Origin: Clostridium sp.
GTDB lineage: Bacteria > Bacillota > Clostridia > Acetivibrionales > Acetivibrionaceae
Direction: 5' to 3'
DNA: 64,000 nucleotides
Assembly: GCA_012798835.1 (NCBI GenBank)
Contig: JAAZML010000113.1
Location: forward strand, 1 to 64,000
Both the position numbers and the translations under genes were made by a program. Below the pieces are notes generated by a model that was given only the letters and a program-made list of their open reading frames with translations, was not told where the DNA came from and did no database searches. Below are positions 10,412 to 20,565 of the stretch, piece after piece; positions within the stretch are counted from its first letter, which is position 1, and the number at the start of each line of letters is the position of its first letter.

Positions 10412-10443
10412 GTATCTTTTTGGAAATTTAAACAGAAACCATG

Positions 10444-10472
10444 TTGACGTATAAACTCAAATCTGTTATAAT
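10444..10472 (+). promoter_or_regulatory. Sigma-A promoter, TTGACG-N17-TATAAT
   Basis: Near-consensus hexamers with 17-nt spacer; no intact ORF immediately downstream. Confidence 0.65.
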
Positions 10473-11018
10473 TGCATATAGTTTAAGGGAATTTATGGGG
10501 TATTCAATTAATGCATAAAACTGGCCTCTGTACAAACTTACAAAGGCTGATTTTATTATGCATGACTCATTTAGCGCAGCAATATTGAATTATTTTATTA
10601 ATAATGCCTGCGGTTTTCTAAAATAGGGGATTGGACAGAATGTCTTATTCCGTTATTCAAGCAAAAACCACCAGATCCAAAGCTTGCCACAGGAGATATT
10701 GGGATGTTTTATTTTCTCCATCCGCAGGGGATTTGGCATGGGATACAAAAAGAATACAAGCCTAAAATAATTTTCACCAAGGATTGATTATGTGGATTTT
10801 AAAGGATGAAATATGCGGTAGAGGCCAAAGGATAGTATACCTGAGAATGGGGAAGTATTATAGATTTTGATGGCTTAAGGTTTCTGTCAACTATTATTAG
10901 TTTTGCATATAATATATTAGTTTTAAGGGATGTAACTATGTAAAAGGAGGTAATCCGGTGTTCTAAGGTTGGGGTAGAATACACTGCAAATGAAAAGTTA
11001 TAGCGTTACCTAGCATAA

Positions 11019-11133
11019 AGCGCTTAATCCATTGAACGGGGGAACCAATGTTTAGGGGTGAATCTTAGCTATTTCGCTAAGTAGGGTCAGTCTCTTTCGA
11101 TCCAAATCCGTCAGCTAACTCCGTAAGCGTTGA
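11019..11133 (+). ncRNA. Cyclic di-AMP riboswitch (ydaO/yuaA leader) aptamer
   Basis: cgctta(11021)/taagcg(11124) P1; gggggaaccaat, ggggtgaatc, tagggtcag, atccgtcagctaactccgtaagcg conserved segments. Confidence 0.9.
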
Positions 11134-11182
11134 TAGAGAAGTGTGGGTGCATATTAGCATATTAATGTATGTATAAGCATAG

Positions 11183-11208
11183 ACCGCAGATACTTCCCTG
11201 CGGTTTTT
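11183..11208 (+). terminator. Riboswitch expression-platform terminator
   Basis: accgcag-atacttcc-ctgcggttttt. Confidence 0.85.
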
Positions 11209-11400
11209 ACTATTTAAAAAACCACGCACATGGGGGTAAACCTGTAGGGAGTACAATTCTTACCGGTGATAACCGAAAACAACTAACATAGGCATAAGGC
11301 ACAGCGGCGGGAAGGTGAAAAGAAGCTACTGATCATAGGCGGATGGTGTGGACAAAAGGGGGATTTTCTACAAATAAATAAGTTGAATGGGGGATTTGAA

Positions 11401-12276
11401 TTGATAAAGATATGTTTAGTCGGAATCGGTAAAACGGGAAGGGAAATTGCAAGGATCATTTTGGAACAAAAGAACATGAAATTGGTTTCGGTTATATGTA
11501 GCCCCAACAGCGAAAAACTAGGTAAGCCACTGGATGAGGTTATAGGATCTAACAATTCAGGGATAATTATCGAAAACCAGGATAATTTAAGGCAGGTTAT
11601 CTTTAAAAACAAGCCTGATGTGGTAATAGATTTTTCAAGTCCCGAGGCGACAATAAGGAATGCCAAAGTTTTTTCTAAAATGAGGGTTAATATTGTAGTG
11701 GGGACAACGGGTTTTTCGGACTTCGCCCTAAAAAGACTGTTTGTGCTAACTAGAATGTACCACAATGCAATTTGTTATGCGCCCAATATAACCTTAGGGG
11801 TCAACGTACTTATGCTCCTTACAAATATCGCCGCTGGCATACTTGACAATTACGATTTTCAGATTACCGAGGTACATCACAGACATAAAAAAGATGCTCC
11901 TTCAGGAACAGCTATAAAAATTGCGCAGGAAGTTAAAAGGGGTCTTAGTTCCGTAGGGGACATGAATGGTGAAGCAAAGGTGCCAATTAGCTCCCACAGA
12001 ATTGGTGGTGTAGTTGGAAAGCACGAAGTTATAATCGCAGGAAACTACGATAAAATTGAAATTAGCCATGAATGTTTTTCTAGAAAGGCTTTTGCTATTG
12101 GGGCAGTTAAGGCTGCTAAGTTTATACACGGAAAGGTTGGGTATTTTGAAATGAGTGATGTCCTGAATTTTGGGAAGGTACTTGAAAGTTATCTTGAAAA
12201 AGAATATAACATAAAAAAAGGGAAGTGTAAAAAATGCAGAACAAATGCTACCGATTCACCTGTAAATGCGATTTGA
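11401..12276 (+). CDS. dapB: 4-hydroxy-tetrahydrodipicolinate reductase family (DapB)
   Basis: VGIGKTGREIA, VVGTTGFSD, EVHHRHKKDAPSGTA signature; TTG start at 11401 behind ggggga preferred (ORF track 11383). Confidence 0.85.
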   Translation: MIKICLVGIGKTGREIARIILEQKNMKLVSVICSPNSEKLGKPLDEVIGSNNSGIIIENQDNLRQVIFKNKPDVVIDFSSPEATIRNAKVFSKMRVNIVVGTTGFSDFALKRLFVLTRMYHNAICYAPNITLGVNVLMLLTNIAAGILDNYDFQITEVHHRHKKDAPSGTAIKIAQEVKRGLSSVGDMNGEAKVPISSHRIGGVVGKHEVIIAGNYDKIEISHECFSRKAFAIGAVKAAKFIHGKVGYFEMSDVLNFGKVLESYLEKEYNIKKGKCKKCRTNATDSPVNAI

Positions 12277-12428
12277 CCTAAAAAGCAGGAAGAATCAATG
12301 CCGCAAACTTTTTTATTTTAAGCATGGATGTTGCTATCATTATGGAATAAGAAGAGTTTGTTTTGTCAAAACAATTACGGATATTATTTAAACTATTATT
12401 GTGCTTAAAAAAAGAGGAGGCAGTACAA

Positions 12429-13706
12429 ATGGAAACGAATTACAAGAAAATAGCTATTTGGGGGGATGTTAAAAAGGAAGATTGGAATAATTGGAAATGG
12501 CAATTATCTAATAGAATCACTACTGTTGAAGAACTGGAGCAAATCATAAACCTTACCGATGAAGAAAGGCAGGGAATCAAAAGATGCCTTAAAACCCTAA
12601 GGATGGGTATAACTCCTTATTATGCTTCCCTTATGGATTCGAATGATTCATCATGCCCTATAAGGCGGCAGGGAATACCCACTATATCAGAGACACTTAT
12701 TTCCCACTCGGACATGAATGATCCTTTGCATGAGGAAAGAGATTCCCCCGTTCCAGGGCTTACACATAGATACCCGGACAGGGTTTTACTTCTTATAACG
12801 GATCAATGCTCAATGTATTGTAGACACTGTACAAGAAGGAGATTTGCGGGTCACGAAGATAAAAACATGTCCCTTAAAAATGTAAACAGAGCAATAGAAT
12901 ATATAAAAAACAATTTGGAAATTAGAGATGTATTAATTTCGGGGGGAGATGCGCTTTGTGTATCGGATAATTTTTTAGAACATATATTAAAAAGCATTCG
13001 AGCCATAAAGCATGTAGAGGTAATTAGAATCGGATCTAGGACACCCGTAGTTATGCCCCAAAGGATAACCCCCGAGTTGTGTAAGATGCTAAAAAAGTAC
13101 CATCCAGTGTGGCTGAATACGCATTCTAACCACCCGAAGGAGGTTACACGGGAAGCGAAAAATGCATGCAGAATGTTGGCGGATGCGGGAGTTCCTCTGG
13201 GGAATCAGTCAGTTTTGCTAAGGGGAATAAATGATTGCCCTTATATAATGAAAAACCTTGTTCACAAACTTGTAAAAAATCGGATTAGGCCCTACTATCT
13301 TTATCAATGTGATTTGTCCGAAGGAATTGAGCATTTTAGGACGCCTGTATCGGCAGGGGTAGAAATAATTGAAATGCTTAGGGGCCATACCTCGGGCTTT
13401 GCAGTACCGACCTTTGTTGTGGACGCCCCAGGGGGAGGAGGGAAAATACCCATAAATCCCCAATATATTGTATCCCAATCACCGGAGAAGCTGATACTCC
13501 GAAACTTTGAAGGTGTGATATGCTCCTATTCAGAACCCGAAGATAAGACGCATGAGTGTAAAAATTGTGGTATTTGCAAAAAATACAAGAAGAACGATTC
13601 AAGGGGAATAGGACAGTTATATGAAGAGGATAGAATAAGCCTCATACCAAGAAGTAATGTCAGAATGAATAAAAGGGAGAGCATAAGTAAACATGCAAAT
13701 GTGTAA
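12429..13706 (+). CDS. ablA: Lysine 2,3-aminomutase
   Basis: Radical-SAM CSMYCRHCTRRR; HSNHPKEVT; QSVLLRGIND; VDAPGGGGKIP; RBS agaggagg before ATG 12429. Confidence 0.92.
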   Translation: METNYKKIAIWGDVKKEDWNNWKWQLSNRITTVEELEQIINLTDEERQGIKRCLKTLRMGITPYYASLMDSNDSSCPIRRQGIPTISETLISHSDMNDPLHEERDSPVPGLTHRYPDRVLLLITDQCSMYCRHCTRRRFAGHEDKNMSLKNVNRAIEYIKNNLEIRDVLISGGDALCVSDNFLEHILKSIRAIKHVEVIRIGSRTPVVMPQRITPELCKMLKKYHPVWLNTHSNHPKEVTREAKNACRMLADAGVPLGNQSVLLRGINDCPYIMKNLVHKLVKNRIRPYYLYQCDLSEGIEHFRTPVSAGVEIIEMLRGHTSGFAVPTFVVDAPGGGGKIPINPQYIVSQSPEKLILRNFEGVICSYSEPEDKTHECKNCGICKKYKKNDSRGIGQLYEEDRISLIPRSNVRMNKRESISKHANV

Positions 13707-14598
13707 TGAAGTTATCGAATTCGAAGGAATAGAAAGTTACATTGATTATACAAATTTAAGATTAAAAATTTTAAATTATGAAATATTATCAAAAGAGCTA
13801 CTTTTAAAGGTCCTAGTCTTAGCACGGGATAAGGGGTTGGGAAAAGTACTGTGCAATTGTAGAGTTAGGGATCTTGTCTTTTTTAGAAAGATGGGTTTTG
13901 TAGTCGAAGGGTTAATAAGTGGTTTCTTTAGGGGAAGGGATGCATACTGTGTATCCTTTTTCCTAAATAAAGATAGGGTCCATTCAAAAAGAGAAGAGGA
14001 AGAGGAAGAGATACTAAAGATGTGTTTTGATGAAAAAAGGATCTCAAAACCTCGAAAAATAGATGAACAGTACAAAATAAGGGATTGTGTTGAAGATGAT
14101 ATTCCACAAATGATAAAGTTATTTAAAAAAGTTTTTAAAACGTATCCCGCACCCGTGTTTGAGGAAGAATATCTTAGGGAAATGATTAATGAAAAAATTT
14201 TATTCAAGGGTGTATTTAGCACTAATGGTCTCATAAGCATTGCTTCGGCGGATCTAGACAGTAAAAACTTAAATGCCGAAATAACCGATTGTGCTACCTA
14301 TCCAAAGTACAGAGGGCGGGGGCTATTGTCCAATCTTATAAATGAGCTTGAAGAGGATCTAAAAGCCAGGGGATACTATATTCTATATAGCCTTAGCAGA
14401 GCAATAAATGCAGGGATAAATATCTCTTTAAGAAAGCAGGGATACTATTATGGTGGGAGACTTATAAATAACTGTAATATCTGCGGTGGATTTGAAGATA
14501 TGAACATCTGGATAAAAAACTTAAAGCCTAATGTTTTATCTAAACCAGATAAAAGAAAAAACACTACTGTGCAACAGGGGAGATTCGTTCCACATTAG
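13693..14598 (+). CDS. ablB: Beta-lysine N6-acetyltransferase (GNAT)
   Basis: GNAT fold segment ATYPKYRGRGLLSNLINELE; overlaps ablA 3' end by 14 nt. Confidence 0.85.
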   Translation: MQMCNEVIEFEGIESYIDYTNLRLKILNYEILSKELLLKVLVLARDKGLGKVLCNCRVRDLVFFRKMGFVVEGLISGFFRGRDAYCVSFFLNKDRVHSKREEEEEEILKMCFDEKRISKPRKIDEQYKIRDCVEDDIPQMIKLFKKVFKTYPAPVFEEEYLREMINEKILFKGVFSTNGLISIASADLDSKNLNAEITDCATYPKYRGRGLLSNLINELEEDLKARGYYILYSLSRAINAGINISLRKQGYYYGGRLINNCNICGGFEDMNIWIKNLKPNVLSKPDKRKNTTVQQGRFVPH

Positions 14599-14604
14599 TG
14601 TTTT
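14557..14604 (+). terminator. Terminator at end of abl operon
   Basis: aaaaacactactgtg/cacattagtgtttt arms, overlapping ablB stop. Confidence 0.65.
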
Positions 14605-14823
14605 GTTCGAGATATGAATAAAGTTATAAAAAAGAGACGATATATTCTATAGTTATATCTATTCTATATAGCAGGCTAAAATCCTTCTTTTCAGGAGGTA
14701 AAATGTGCAGTAGCAAAAAAATTTAGCGGTATGGTAATCATAGTAAAGTAGTGGGATTTGATATATAATATAGCCTAGGAACATTTGTAGTATTTATTGA
14801 CTAATATTAATGGAGGCGATAAC

Positions 14824-15753
14824 ATGGGTAAAATTGCAAGAAATTTGATGGAGCTAATAGGTAATACGCCCCTTCTGGAGCTCGGCAATTATAATAGGAT
14901 ACAGGGGTTAGGGGCTAGGCTTATTGCAAAGCTTGAGTATTTTAACCCAGGTGGGAGCGTTAAAGATAGGATTGGTTATGCAATGATAAGGGATGCGCAA
15001 GACAGGGGGCTTATTGACAAAGAAACCGTTATAATTGAACCTACCAGTGGTAATACTGGAATTGCATTGGCCATGGTAGCTGCTGCAAGTGGGTACCGCC
15101 TAATCCTTACGATGCCTGATACCATGAGCAGCGAAAGGATTGCCCTTTTAAAAGCGCTAGGCGCAGAGCTTGTGCTGACACCAGGGGTTGAAGGAATGAA
15201 GGGTTCTATAAAAAAAGCCGAGCAGTTGGCATCTGAAATTTCTAATTCGTTTATTCCCCAGCAGTTTAAAAATAGATCCAACCCGCAAATACACAGAGAA
15301 ACCACGGCCCAGGAAATTTTAAGGGATACTAATGGTGGGGTTGATATATTTGTAGCTGGAATAGGTACGGGCGGTACAATAACTGGAGTCGGAGAAATAC
15401 TAAAGCAGGAGAAACCCAGCGTAAGACTTGTTGCAGTAGAACCCGAGGACTCGGCCGTATTATCCGGGGAAGGGCCTGGATCCCACAAGATACAGGGTAT
15501 AGGTGCCGGCTTTATACCAGAGATCTTAAATATGGACATAATTGATGAAATATATAAGGTGAAAAATGACGAAGCTTTTATGACGGCTAGAAATCTTGCG
15601 TCTAGTGAGGGGTTGCTTGTGGGGATTTCGTCGGGGGCAGCAACTTTTGCGGCAACTGAAATGGCGAAAAGATCCGAGAACAAGGGCAAAACCATAGTTG
15701 TGCTTTTACCGGATACGGGAGAGAGATATCTTTCTACCAAATTGTTTGGTTGA
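14824..15753 (+). CDS. cysK: Cysteine synthase A (O-acetylserine sulfhydrylase)
   Basis: [42 protein letters not shown]. Confidence 0.93.
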   Translation: MGKIARNLMELIGNTPLLELGNYNRIQGLGARLIAKLEYFNPGGSVKDRIGYAMIRDAQDRGLIDKETVIIEPTSGNTGIALAMVAAASGYRLILTMPDTMSSERIALLKALGAELVLTPGVEGMKGSIKKAEQLASEISNSFIPQQFKNRSNPQIHRETTAQEILRDTNGGVDIFVAGIGTGGTITGVGEILKQEKPSVRLVAVEPEDSAVLSGEGPGSHKIQGIGAGFIPEILNMDIIDEIYKVKNDEAFMTARNLASSEGLLVGISSGAATFAATEMAKRSENKGKTIVVLLPDTGERYLSTKLFG

Positions 15754-16011
15754 AATTTTGGAGTTGCTAAATACCCATATGGAAAATGAATACGAAATAG
15801 TAGAACATGAACAAATGAAATTGTTTAGGTTTATATTGCCACAAGTTTGTTAATGCACAATTTTTTTAATTTATGGTTTGGCAGTTTGGATAATATACAT
15901 GATGTTATAGGTAGGGAAGATGAAATAATCACCGTTACCTACCCATTTAACTGTTTCCCTTTTTGGGTCAAGCTTTTAAAGCAAACTAACAAAGAATAGC
16001 CATGGATATTC

Positions 16012-16833
16012 TTATCCGTTCTGTAGAGGATTTTTTTCGACTTTCCCATCACCTAGTTTTACCAAATATACATCCCAATAATTTGAACCAAGTTGTTTTG
16101 CAAAGTTTTTATCAAATACCGCAAAGTCGAATCTGTATTTTCCTTTAATTGCACTTCCTGTATCCATAGCCACCGCATAACCCAAACCTTTTATATAAAA
16201 GATAGTTCCAAAGGGCCAATATTCTTTGTCTATAGCAATCGATATTCCCGGTACAATTGGTTCTCCAGAGTTTGTAATACCCATATCGTTTCCGCATTCT
16301 TCCTTAGAGGGCGTATAGGCGGTACCTAAAAATTTGCCTATGTATTCACCCCTATCGTTAGAACTTCTTGTAACGATGCTATCAGATTCCGTATAGTTCT
16401 GTGGTTTTATCCCTACTGCAGCCGCCATTTCTAGTGAATCTTGAAGCTTTATATTGTCATCAGCCAATTCTAAATTTACATGCTCAAGCTCTTGATATCT
16501 TTCCATTAGTTCATAAAGCTGATTTTGGATGTCTTTATTTTGAATTAAAATTTTATTATAGTTTTCCTCCAAAAGGGCATAGCTTTTTTTCAGAGAATCA
16601 TTAATTGACAAAAGGTCATTATTTTCTTCTGCAGCTGATTGAACCCTTAAAAATGTATCCTCGAAGTAACGATTTGCCCTGCTATACCAGCTATACGTTA
16701 TAAGGTTGCTTGATGCCAATACGATTAATAAAACAAATAAAAAACAAATTAATAATCCGTAGACTTTCGTCACTTTATTACTGTCCCTAGGATTTTGGGA
16801 TCTTTTTGACAACAATATCCTATCATTGGGCAT
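16012..16833 (-). CDS. Membrane-anchored coiled-coil 3D-domain protein (putative cell-wall hydrolase)
   Basis: TM helix, coiled coil, then GKFLGTAYTPS...PFGTIFYIKGLGYAVAMDTGSAIKG 3D domain. Confidence 0.8.
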   Translation of the reverse strand: MPNDRILLSKRSQNPRDSNKVTKVYGLLICFLFVLLIVLASSNLITYSWYSRANRYFEDTFLRVQSAAEENNDLLSINDSLKKSYALLEENYNKILIQNKDIQNQLYELMERYQELEHVNLELADDNIKLQDSLEMAAAVGIKPQNYTESDSIVTRSSNDRGEYIGKFLGTAYTPSKEECGNDMGITNSGEPIVPGISIAIDKEYWPFGTIFYIKGLGYAVAMDTGSAIKGKYRFDFAVFDKNFAKQLGSNYWDVYLVKLGDGKVEKNPLQNG

Positions 16834-17034
16834 AAACTCATCCTCCTTCGAATCCTAGAATTTCAATATAATTATCTTCATATTTAGAATTTTTTATACA
16901 TTGAAAGTTTTCTATGGTTCTAAAAAGATATTTTTTGCCCATTGCTATAATTACTGGATATCAAAAAGCCTCTGTAAAGAGGTCCCGTAATTGTAGGGGG
17001 GAAAACAGGGTGGGGGGTATGTTGTAAAAAATAA

Positions 17035-17070
17035 AAATCAACGGATTTTATTGTAAAAATCCGTTGATTT
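17035..17070 (-). terminator. Terminator downstream of tRNA-Pro
   Basis: aaatcaacggattt/aaatccgttgattt. Confidence 0.75.
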
Positions 17071-17073
17071 GGC

Positions 17074-17151
17074 TGGTCGGAGTGACTGGATTTGAACCAG
17101 CGACCTCTTGCACCCCAAGCAAGCACTCATACCAAACTGAGCTACACCCCG
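17074..17151 (-). tRNA. tRNA-Pro (anticodon UGG), CCA encoded
   Basis: Minus strand CGGGGTGTAGCTCAG...TTGGGGT...GGTTCAAATCC...CACTCCGACCA cloverleaf. Confidence 0.93.
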
Positions 17152-17700
17152 CCGACGCCTCACTATTATAGCATACTATTTCATAGCTGTAAATATGCAA
17201 AAACTTGAGTTTTTAAAGAATCGCCTATAATTCACGAAAAACGAACAAAAACAAGGGAATCCACGAGATGTTCACATAATCAGCAAGAAATAAAATACAA
17301 AAATACAGATGTTCACATAGTGGAGTGAAAAGATATTTAAGTAAAGTTATTTAAAAAACATATAAAAAATTTTAAAATTATTGATATTATATACGAACAT
17401 TTTCTAACATTTCATAATGGGAAATTATACATGCTTGAAATAGGAGCATTGGGTTCAGGAAATGATAATAAGGTAATAGAACTTTCAAAAGTGGTAGAAA
17501 AATGAATGCAGACGGGATCGGGAGGAAGGTTGTACTATCTTTTAATTCCCCTTGCCATTTAAAGGCAACCTATAAAAATAAATGATTTAATCTGAATATT
17601 TTAAAACTCTGCAAGCCATAATATGCTTAGATTGGATATTGGGATCTAAACATTAATTTACATATTTAATCAAGAGCAGAAAAACGGATATTCTTGAGAG

Positions 17701-19437
17701 GTGAAATGTTTGGCCGACTATAAAAAGATATTAAAAAAAATATTTACGTATCATGAACCCCAAAAAGTAGAGAGATTTATACTAAAGGAAAAGCAATCCG
17801 AGGGGTTTGAAAAAGGGATGAAGAAAGAGCCAAACAAAGAGAAAGGCGACTTACCCAAGGTTATATATAAACGACCGGATGCCGGCGGGGAACAAGATAA
17901 AAAAGTGTGTGAAGAAAAATTAGTAAGCATAAAACTGGACGAAAATTCGGACTACCTTAAAAGGGTTTACTCAGTCCCAGAAAACGGGGATATTGTCTTA
18001 AGGGAATTTGATATTACAGTGGGAAGTAAAATTATCCGAGCCTTTATTATATTTTATGATGGGATGACCAATGATAATATCATAAATTCTAGCATAATGC
18101 AGCCTTTGATGCTTCTATCGAATCTTGATATAAAGGGGGAGAAAAGGGAACTTACAGAATACATCAGCAGACAACTTGTACCCCACAGCCAGATAAGGGA
18201 ATTTAGGAAAATGAAGAAGGTTATTGACGAGGTGAATTTTGGGGGGTGCGGTATTTTTATTGATGGGGTTGATTCAGCTTTTACATGTGATGCAAAAGGT
18301 TGGGAGAGTAGAGGGGTTGAACGACCGGAGGTAGAGAATGTTGTAAGGGGTCCTCAAGAGGGTTTTACCGAGACTCTAAGAACCAATACCGCCCTTGTAA
18401 GGAAGATTTTAAAAGACGAGGATCTTGTAGCGGTGGATGTATCAGTGGGAAATAGAAGCAAAACACCATGCTCACTGATGTATATAAAGGATATTGCAAA
18501 CAGTTCTCTTGTTTCCGAGATCAAAAGACGGCTGGAGGGCATAGATGTGGATTATATATTTGATTCGGGAGAATTGGAGCAGTTTCTAGAGGATAATCCA
18601 TTTTTAACAGCACCCCAAATTATTGCCAGCGAAAGACCCGATCGAGTTGCGGCGGCCCTCTCTGATGGCAAGATCGCAATAATCATGTCTGGAAGTCCCT
18701 TTGCCTTAATTGTACCGACCACGAACCTGGATTTGCTACAATCGGCAGAAGATACCTATATGAGGTTTCCATATGCAAACCTTGTAAGGATTATACGTAC
18801 CATAGCAATATTTGTATCACTCCTTTTGCCGGGGCTTTACGTTGCCATAACTAATTTTCACCATGAGATGATACCCACGGAGCTTTTGCTTGCAATCGAA
18901 GCTTCCCGGGAATTGGTTCCGTTTCCGTCGGTTGTAGAGATATTAATAATGGAATTTGCGTTTGAGCTCATACTTGAGGCGGGTATTAGAAGACCTGGGC
19001 CTTTGGGTCCAACCCTTGGGATAATCGGGGCTTTGGTATTGGGCCAGGCGGCTGTTGCTGCAAATGTTGTTAGCCCCATAATGATAATAATCGTTGCGGT
19101 TACCGGCATAGGATCCTTTGCCATACCCAACTTTGGGCTGGGGTTATCCTTCAGGTTATTAAGATTTGTTTTCATTTTTTTGGCCTCATTATCAGGATTT
19201 TTGGGCATAACTTTTGGCTTATTTGTCTACGGGACATGGCTGTGCTCAGCTAAATCATTTGGTGTGCCGTTTATGAGCCCTATAGGACCCAAAACTCATA
19301 GCAGTTTTGTTGGCCCATTTGTAAGAAGCCCCATATGGAAACAGGAAAGAAGGCCTGATTATCTTAATCCCAAGGATGTAGACAGACAGCCTAATATATC
19401 AAGAAAGTGGACTAAAAATGATAAGAAGAAACAATAA
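17701..19437 (+). CDS. Spore germination receptor subunit A (GerA family)
   Basis: GerA/SpoVAF core: NSSLVSEIKRRLEGIDVDYIFDSGELEQFLEDN...FPSVVEILIMEFAFELILEAGIRRPGPLGPTLGIIGALVLGQAAV. Confidence 0.93.
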   Translation: MKCLADYKKILKKIFTYHEPQKVERFILKEKQSEGFEKGMKKEPNKEKGDLPKVIYKRPDAGGEQDKKVCEEKLVSIKLDENSDYLKRVYSVPENGDIVLREFDITVGSKIIRAFIIFYDGMTNDNIINSSIMQPLMLLSNLDIKGEKRELTEYISRQLVPHSQIREFRKMKKVIDEVNFGGCGIFIDGVDSAFTCDAKGWESRGVERPEVENVVRGPQEGFTETLRTNTALVRKILKDEDLVAVDVSVGNRSKTPCSLMYIKDIANSSLVSEIKRRLEGIDVDYIFDSGELEQFLEDNPFLTAPQIIASERPDRVAAALSDGKIAIIMSGSPFALIVPTTNLDLLQSAEDTYMRFPYANLVRIIRTIAIFVSLLLPGLYVAITNFHHEMIPTELLLAIEASRELVPFPSVVEILIMEFAFELILEAGIRRPGPLGPTLGIIGALVLGQAAVAANVVSPIMIIIVAVTGIGSFAIPNFGLGLSFRLLRFVFIFLASLSGFLGITFGLFVYGTWLCSAKSFGVPFMSPIGPKTHSSFVGPFVRSPIWKQERRPDYLNPKDVDRQPNISRKWTKNDKKKQ

Positions 19438-19467
19438 TTATAAAGCTAATTTTTAGGGAGGTATCCG

Positions 19468-20565
19468 ATGGGAGATAAAATAATATTTGGTAAAAGAGAG
19501 ACGATTTCATTTTTGCTTATATTTATTTGCAACCAAATATTTTTAAGCTTTCCCCGCAATATGGCGGAAAGTGTAGGGAATGCGGGGTGGATACTGACTA
19601 TATACACGGCGGTGATTTCCCTGATATTATTTCTGATTATTTCAATGTTATACAAAAACTTTGAGGGCAAGGACTTGTTGGATGTGAGTGAATTTCTGGC
19701 AGGCGGATTTGGGAGAATTACAGTGGGAATGATATTTTTGATTGACTATATTTTTATAATTGCCATTACCCTGAGGGAATATGCAGAGGATTTGAAAGTA
19801 ATAAGCTTAACGGAATCCCCTATAAGTTTTGTAATGTTGTTTTTTGCTGTGGGAATGATTATAGGAGCTTTTTTGGGCTTAGAGCCTTTAGTAAGAATGG
19901 CCGCAATAAGTGTGCCGGTTATAGCTGTGGTTTACCTAATGATTATATTGAGTGCCGCAAGGTATTTTAATTTTTCAAATTTAACACCTGTTTTTGGAAC
20001 CGGCCCCTACGATCTTTTTGCAGAGGGTATTTCAAGGATTTCTGTATTTTCTGGTATAAGTGCATTGTTTTTAGCGATACCTTTTCTAGGAACTTACGAT
20101 AATTACAAAAAAAGTGGCGTGTTGGCACTCCTTCTATCGACGCTTTTTTTGACATTGGGAACCCTTGTTTACTCATTAACGTTGCCCTACCCTAATAGTT
20201 TGAGCAATTTTTTACCGATGTATTTTATTTCAAGACTCATATCATATGGGATATTCTTCCAAAGAATAGAATCGATCTTTATTCTTGTGTGGGCGACAGC
20301 GGCATTTATTTATCTTAGTATCGGTTTGTTTTTTACAGCCCATGTTTTTAAAAAGGCGTTCTGGTTAAAATATCATAGGCCTTTAATATTACCTTTTACT
20401 ATAATAATATTTTCAATTGCTTTAGTGCCGCAAAGCCTTATGGAAGTGATATTTCTTGACAATATTGTTATAAGGAGATTTGCTTGGATTGTTACTTTTG
20501 GTGTTACATTTGTTGTTTTGCTTCTTGCCACATTAAAGAAGAAAATGAAGGAAGGGAATGCTTAG
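19468..20565 (+). CDS. Spore germination permease subunit B (GerB family)
   Basis: 10-TM APC-like permease between GerA and GerC homologues. Confidence 0.9.
   Translation: MGDKIIFGKRETISFLLIFICNQIFLSFPRNMAESVGNAGWILTIYTAVISLILFLIISMLYKNFEGKDLLDVSEFLAGGFGRITVGMIFLIDYIFIIAITLREYAEDLKVISLTESPISFVMLFFAVGMIIGAFLGLEPLVRMAAISVPVIAVVYLMIILSAARYFNFSNLTPVFGTGPYDLFAEGISRISVFSGISALFLAIPFLGTYDNYKKSGVLALLLSTLFLTLGTLVYSLTLPYPNSLSNFLPMYFISRLISYGIFFQRIESIFILVWATAAFIYLSIGLFFTAHVFKKAFWLKYHRPLILPFTIIIFSIALVPQSLMEVIFLDNIVIRRFAWIVTFGVTFVVLLLATLKKKMKEGNA

Noticed and set aside
10799-10984. ORF-track 61-aa minus-strand ORF
   Set aside because: Lies over the promoter/leader region ahead of the riboswitch; no RBS or recognisable protein
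11283-11765. 160-aa minus-strand ORF
   Set aside because: Antisense to dapB, whose catalytic motifs are intact; chance open frame
14976-15740. 254-aa minus-strand ORF
   Set aside because: Antisense shadow of cysK
17400-17510. Short frame MLEIGALGSGNDNKVIELSKVVEK* as a possible gene remnant
   Set aside because: Too short and no motif I can assign; not supported as a feature
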